Part shown: positions 60,051-64,000 of the stretch, piece by piece
Position numbering within the stretch: the stretch's first letter is position 1
Layout: each line of letters starts with the position of its first letter
NCBI RefSeq assembly: GCF_021155775.2
Contig: NC_060237.1
Span: forward strand, 5,830,501 to 5,894,500
From: Neodiprion pinetum
Lineage: Eukaryota > Arthropoda > Insecta > Hymenoptera > Diprionidae
Reading direction: 5' to 3'
DNA length: 64,000 bases
Translations under genes and position numbers: made by a program
The notes under the pieces: model-generated
Seen by the model: only the letters and a program-made list of their open reading frames with translations
The model's database searches: none
Told to the model about the DNA's origin: nothing

Positions 60051-63000
60051 TTTATTTTTGTGCATGACCTGCGCTTCCAGCGTTCGGCAAAACTGAACTG
60101 AACATTTTCCACACTTCGTGTATAAATAATCCGAGAAAGAGAGGTAAAGAACGGCAGCATAAACCATGCGGCGTTGTGCTTGTAGGTACTTGTCAGATCG
60201 AGGAAAACTGCCGGGATTTCGAGTTGTGAAACAGTTTCTCGAACCAAGTTTCTTTCCAAAGCAAGAGTTTCGCCTCGACGCGAGCGACGGGATTTGCGGC
60301 GTCGGCTCAGACGGTTGCTGCGTGCAACTAAGCAGAGGGAATATCTGTTTTTTTCTACTTCTTCTTCTTACTTCTCGTCCCGCTCGAGTGTTTGCCTTTC
60401 GCATATACATACCTACCGCGAAGACTCTTCTCGTCGGTGCAAAGAGAGCTTTCTGCCCCGCGGTTTCGAACCGTCATTTATCATTCGTCTTAACCTCGTC
60501 GAGGGTGCGGGGGCCAGTCGACAGCTGGGCCGTCAGAGTAAATAACCACTTGTCGCGAAGGAACGGATCGACTTTTTTTGTTTTTCAAAAATACTCCCCC
60601 GTCAGGACGAGCTTACGAGCTGAGTTTGTGCTTGAATTTCGAGGCGCTTTCAAGGAGTCGGTGGAGAGAGAAGCTTGTAAGCAGAAAATCCTCTCACTCA
60701 AGAAACATTGTATAGAAACATCAGCTGCTGTAGTATTTGTTTTCATACTTTCGCGGGGCATTTGGTGTTACAGAACTCAGCAGCCGTATCGTTCGTTCTG
60801 CCTTTGTTGAAATGCGATTCGCAGCCAGAGAATAATTTATTTATGAAAAAGTTGAAAAATTCACAGGCAATTCAGTGCTCCGTCTCGACTTTATATTTAA
60901 TGCGGATTTTATAAGAGAGAAAATATATTCAACATTCCCGATAAAACGTTGAAATTTTTGGTGAAATTGTGTCGCGAATTCTGAACGTACAGCCTTCTAA
61001 AGCCCGCGTGTATAGCCGCGTATTTTTATTCCCTCATACGCGTTGTAGGGGATTTGGAGGGACGCGATGTTCTGGTTCTGAAACAAGATCGCATGGGGTA
61101 GGAAATACAAGGTGTTTTATAAACATGTCTATCCTTAGTTGAACCCGGCGGGTCTCCGGGTAACAATTCAGGATTGAGAGAAGAAACAAGTCGTCGTAAC
61201 GTCTGCGGGATGACACTTTTGGATAAAATATATCTCTGTGTGGGGTAAAAACGAGGCACAGAACTCGATACGATCGGCGATTGAACGGCGACGTATATTA
61301 TAGATATATATCATTTTATTTTTGAGCGGTTGATCGCTCAGACTTTTAGCGTACAAGTGATTTCGAATGATTTCAAATAATTTTAGGTCATCAGAGATGA
61401 CTCCGATTACAAAATACTGCCTGTAATTTCCGACGTTTCGTATGATTGCATGAGATTAGAAATGATTTCACGTAAATTGAAGGGTTTCACGTTGAATTTA
61501 AGAATGTCCTCGTGATAACTCGTGTAAGCAAGGAATTTCACACGTGTTTACGTCCACAATATTTTATTTTCTATCAATTTTACATCTACTACGATGAGTG
61601 AAGTGACCAAAAGAAAAAAAAGGGATGCCATTACAGCGAAATGGTTAAAATATACGATGTTGCGATCCTTCTGCTTTCTAGTCCCTCTACATTATCATAT
61701 GATTCCTTTTTCATTTCGAGATACGTCCAACTGATTTCAAACCAGGCTGTACAGCTGATTTGCAGAGTGAATATAGCCCCTCGGTTTGCTTAGGTATTAC
61801 TTGTTAGCTCGACTCGCGGAGGACTCGAGGCGACGGCGTTTGGCAGTGATAGCTTTTTCGAAGGCAAGCTTTTACCCATTTCAGTCAGACCGACCCGGAT
61901 AATCCCCCTCGTATGTTTTCGATTTCCGATTCCCGCCGACCGCAAGCTTCTTGCTTTATTCAGCGGGTCTCTCGATTCCCGCATTAGTTCCACCCTATAG
62001 TTCCCCCCCCCCCCCCCCCCCCCCCCCTTTTTTTCCTGGACCGCCGAACGAGGGTCGCGGAACGTCGCGAGGATATCGGGCGGTTCTTGAGAATCGGTGA
62101 AACTCGCCGCGGAATATGGGAAAAGCTAACGCTAAATCAACAAGTAAACCGATGGCTCACCCTGCATTCTTCCATTCTCTCTTTCTCCCTTGCGAACTCT
62201 CAAGACCTCATTTTTCCTCAATGCGGACAGGATATCCTTCCATTCCAGCTGTTTCTTACGTGACGACGTCTAACGCGAAAGCTCTGCAGTAGCAGGTGAG
62301 ATGCCGAGTCGATTGTCGATTGCGCTGACAGGTAGAGAGATCAGCATTTTCAGTCTAGTCGTGCACAACCATTTTCGAAACTTAACTCTTACGCGTGGAA
62401 TTCAAAATTGGGTAGGGATAAAAAAAAACGTTCAAATAGTTTCCGGCAGTGTTACTCGAGACTCAATGATTGCGACCGTGAATGATAAAGCATCCCTGCC
62501 ATATGACAGAAATAAATTTGCGCAAATTTGAGAGAAGTTTATTAATTAAAACGTTGGGAATAATTGTCTACCTCAAAACATTAGAATCGGAAACAAAACA
62601 CCGGGACTTAATTATTAATTACTAAATTAATTACAAAACCTTTTATACAATTGTTGATATCTGAGCTTGTGTTAATCAAATTTATTTGGATTCATTGCTA
62701 CCGTATATAGAGTCGGAATTTCGTTTTATTCCTGTTCACTGTCATTGAGGCAAGCAACGTTGCTGAAGATTTTTCAAACGTTTTTTTCCTTTTTCCTAAC
62801 TTTTGATTCAGACGGCCTGACCTATTAATCGTGCCTGATTTTTATCTCGTTTTCAAAGTCATAACCTATCGAATTTAAATATCTTTTCGAACTTGGCAAA
62901 AATCAATCTCGACTATTTCATTACAAATACCACGACAAACACGGGCACAAGCGTAGACATATACCTATAGGTATGTATCCAAAATCAGCTACAGAGATTT

Positions 63001-64000
63001 CGCGGTGAAAACTTATCATTGCGAGCGTAGATCTCTGAGGGTTTAATAGCCAAGGGACTAATAGAATTATCAGTTTAAAGGGAGTTCTCAAGGTGTGCGA
63101 AACGGGTGATAAGATCGCGTTTCGCGATGCGCTTTCACCGGGATATAACACAAAAGCAGAGAGGGTTGCGGGGCGCGAAGCTTACGCGAATGCAATGGGG
63201 AAAACAACTGACCGTTCGGAGGATATTCGAGTGAACTTTGACCTCTTTCGTGGTTCGAGGATAAAGTCGACGTACCTCCACGTACACCCACTTGTACATT
63301 ATGACTGTCTGCATAGACCGTTATAGTCGGAAACAATTTTCCTTGGAGAGTGATCGTCACTCGATTAAATCGAGCCACTTAAATGGCTAAAATTAGCCCC
63401 CGGCTACGACGAGGTCGATGTCGTTCGGTGGGCGGGTGATTATTTGACATTCGGCACCAGGATCGATCTGCACGCGCGCGGCCCAAAACGAGAATCGATT
63501 TATCGAGGAACGAATTAGTTTCCTGATGCTGTTGTAACCGAATAACCCAGTCAGCCGTTCGCTAATTCGCTGATCGGCGAGGCGCAGCCGTCAACATCGC
63601 CTGTCATCCAATCTCACAATTTTTTCATTTTTTCATTTTTTTTTTTCAACTTTATTTCTTCGTGTCGATTTACTTTTCTCGATTCTCTATTACTCGCTTT
63701 TCTCTGATTCGTCCCCCTCTCTTCTGTTCTGCCCCGTTTTCTTTTTTCTTTTTTTTTTTTCTCTTTTCCGAATATACATCGTATCCTTTTTTTTTTTCTT
63801 ACCATCAAAAAACAAACTTCGACCTGCTTCTTCACCGCTAATTCTTCTTTTCATTAAATGATACTCTTTTACAACCCGCTGGGTCAACCTTGATCGCATA
63901 CACGACTCGTCGTTGTTATTCGTAGTTGAGGCTACATTTTTATCGATTTTAGTCACCGTCGACAATGTAGGACGATACGAAAATATCTCTATTTAGGTAA
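60051..64000. other. Gene-poor stretch to the window end
   Basis: Contains the longest frame of the desert (60166-60810 +, 214 codons), which has a hydrophobic FFLLLLL patch but no domain, no regular signal sequence and open frames on the other strand too, so I treat it as chance. Also a C25 run (62003-62027), a TAATTA cluster (about 62608-62634) and T-rich tracts near 63637-63650 and 63740-63800. Confidence 0.5.
62003..62027. repeat. C25 homopolymer
   Basis: An uninterrupted run of 25 C followed by seven T. The second long C-run in the window after 32497-32517. Confidence 0.9.

Noticed and set aside
60166..60810. 214-codon frame, the longest in the desert
   Set aside because: No recognisable motifs; other frames on both strands are also open here because the local GC content lowers stop frequency. 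Transcript evidence would be needed.

Overview
The window looks like nuclear DNA of an insect, probably a hymenopteran. The evidence is short GT-AG introns (mostly 60-200 bp), insect-type gene contents (a MADF-BESS protein, a Pak3-type kinase, an HPF1 with a PBZ finger), MITE-like inverted-repeat elements, a decayed LINE, and a sharp contrast between CpG-poor and CpG-rich DNA. The species cannot be named from sequence alone.

Left part (1-26.5 kb): seven compact genes. In order these are PDHX (+, 11 exons), Pak3-like kinase (-, one coding exon), SDHAF2 (+, 3 exons), Blm RecQ helicase (-, 16 exons), a MADF-BESS protein (+, 2 or 3 exons), Rab escort protein (-, 11 exons) and HPF1 (+, 5 exons). 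They alternate strand: PDHX/Pak3, SDHAF2/Blm and MADF/Rep are convergent, while Pak3/SDHAF2, Blm/MADF and Rep/HPF1 are divergent pairs separated by about 0.6-0.75 kb that must hold both promoters. All exon models join in frame from ATG to stop. The functions are housekeeping: mitochondrial pyruvate dehydrogenase, complex II assembly, genome stability (Blm, HPF1), Rab prenylation and Rho-GTPase signalling. I see no pathway linking the cluster beyond shared housekeeping expression.

Right part (26.5-64 kb): about 37 kb with no recognisable protein gene. It is visibly richer in CpG and has many simple repeats (C21, C25, GA, GAA, CA, AAT). It holds a decayed LINE 3' end (about 32.6-33.2 kb), a nest of inverted-repeat elements with an inserted TTAA-flanked element (40.5-42.0 kb), two adjacent small MITE-like elements (48.9-49.4 kb) and a 0.53-kb element with 72-bp terminal repeats (59.5-60.05 kb). 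Isolated promoter- or exon-like signals lie on the + strand near 35.0-35.6, 40.3, 42.5-42.7 and 59.1 kb. One reading is a regulatory desert, or the 5' UTR exons and long introns of a gene whose coding part lies beyond the window.

Most interesting points: a PDHX/E3BP with two lipoyl domains made by an exon-pair duplication and a lost catalytic histidine; HPF1 carrying its own PAR-binding zinc finger; an intronless Pak3 with a degenerate CRIB motif; and the abrupt CpG step at the end of HPF1.
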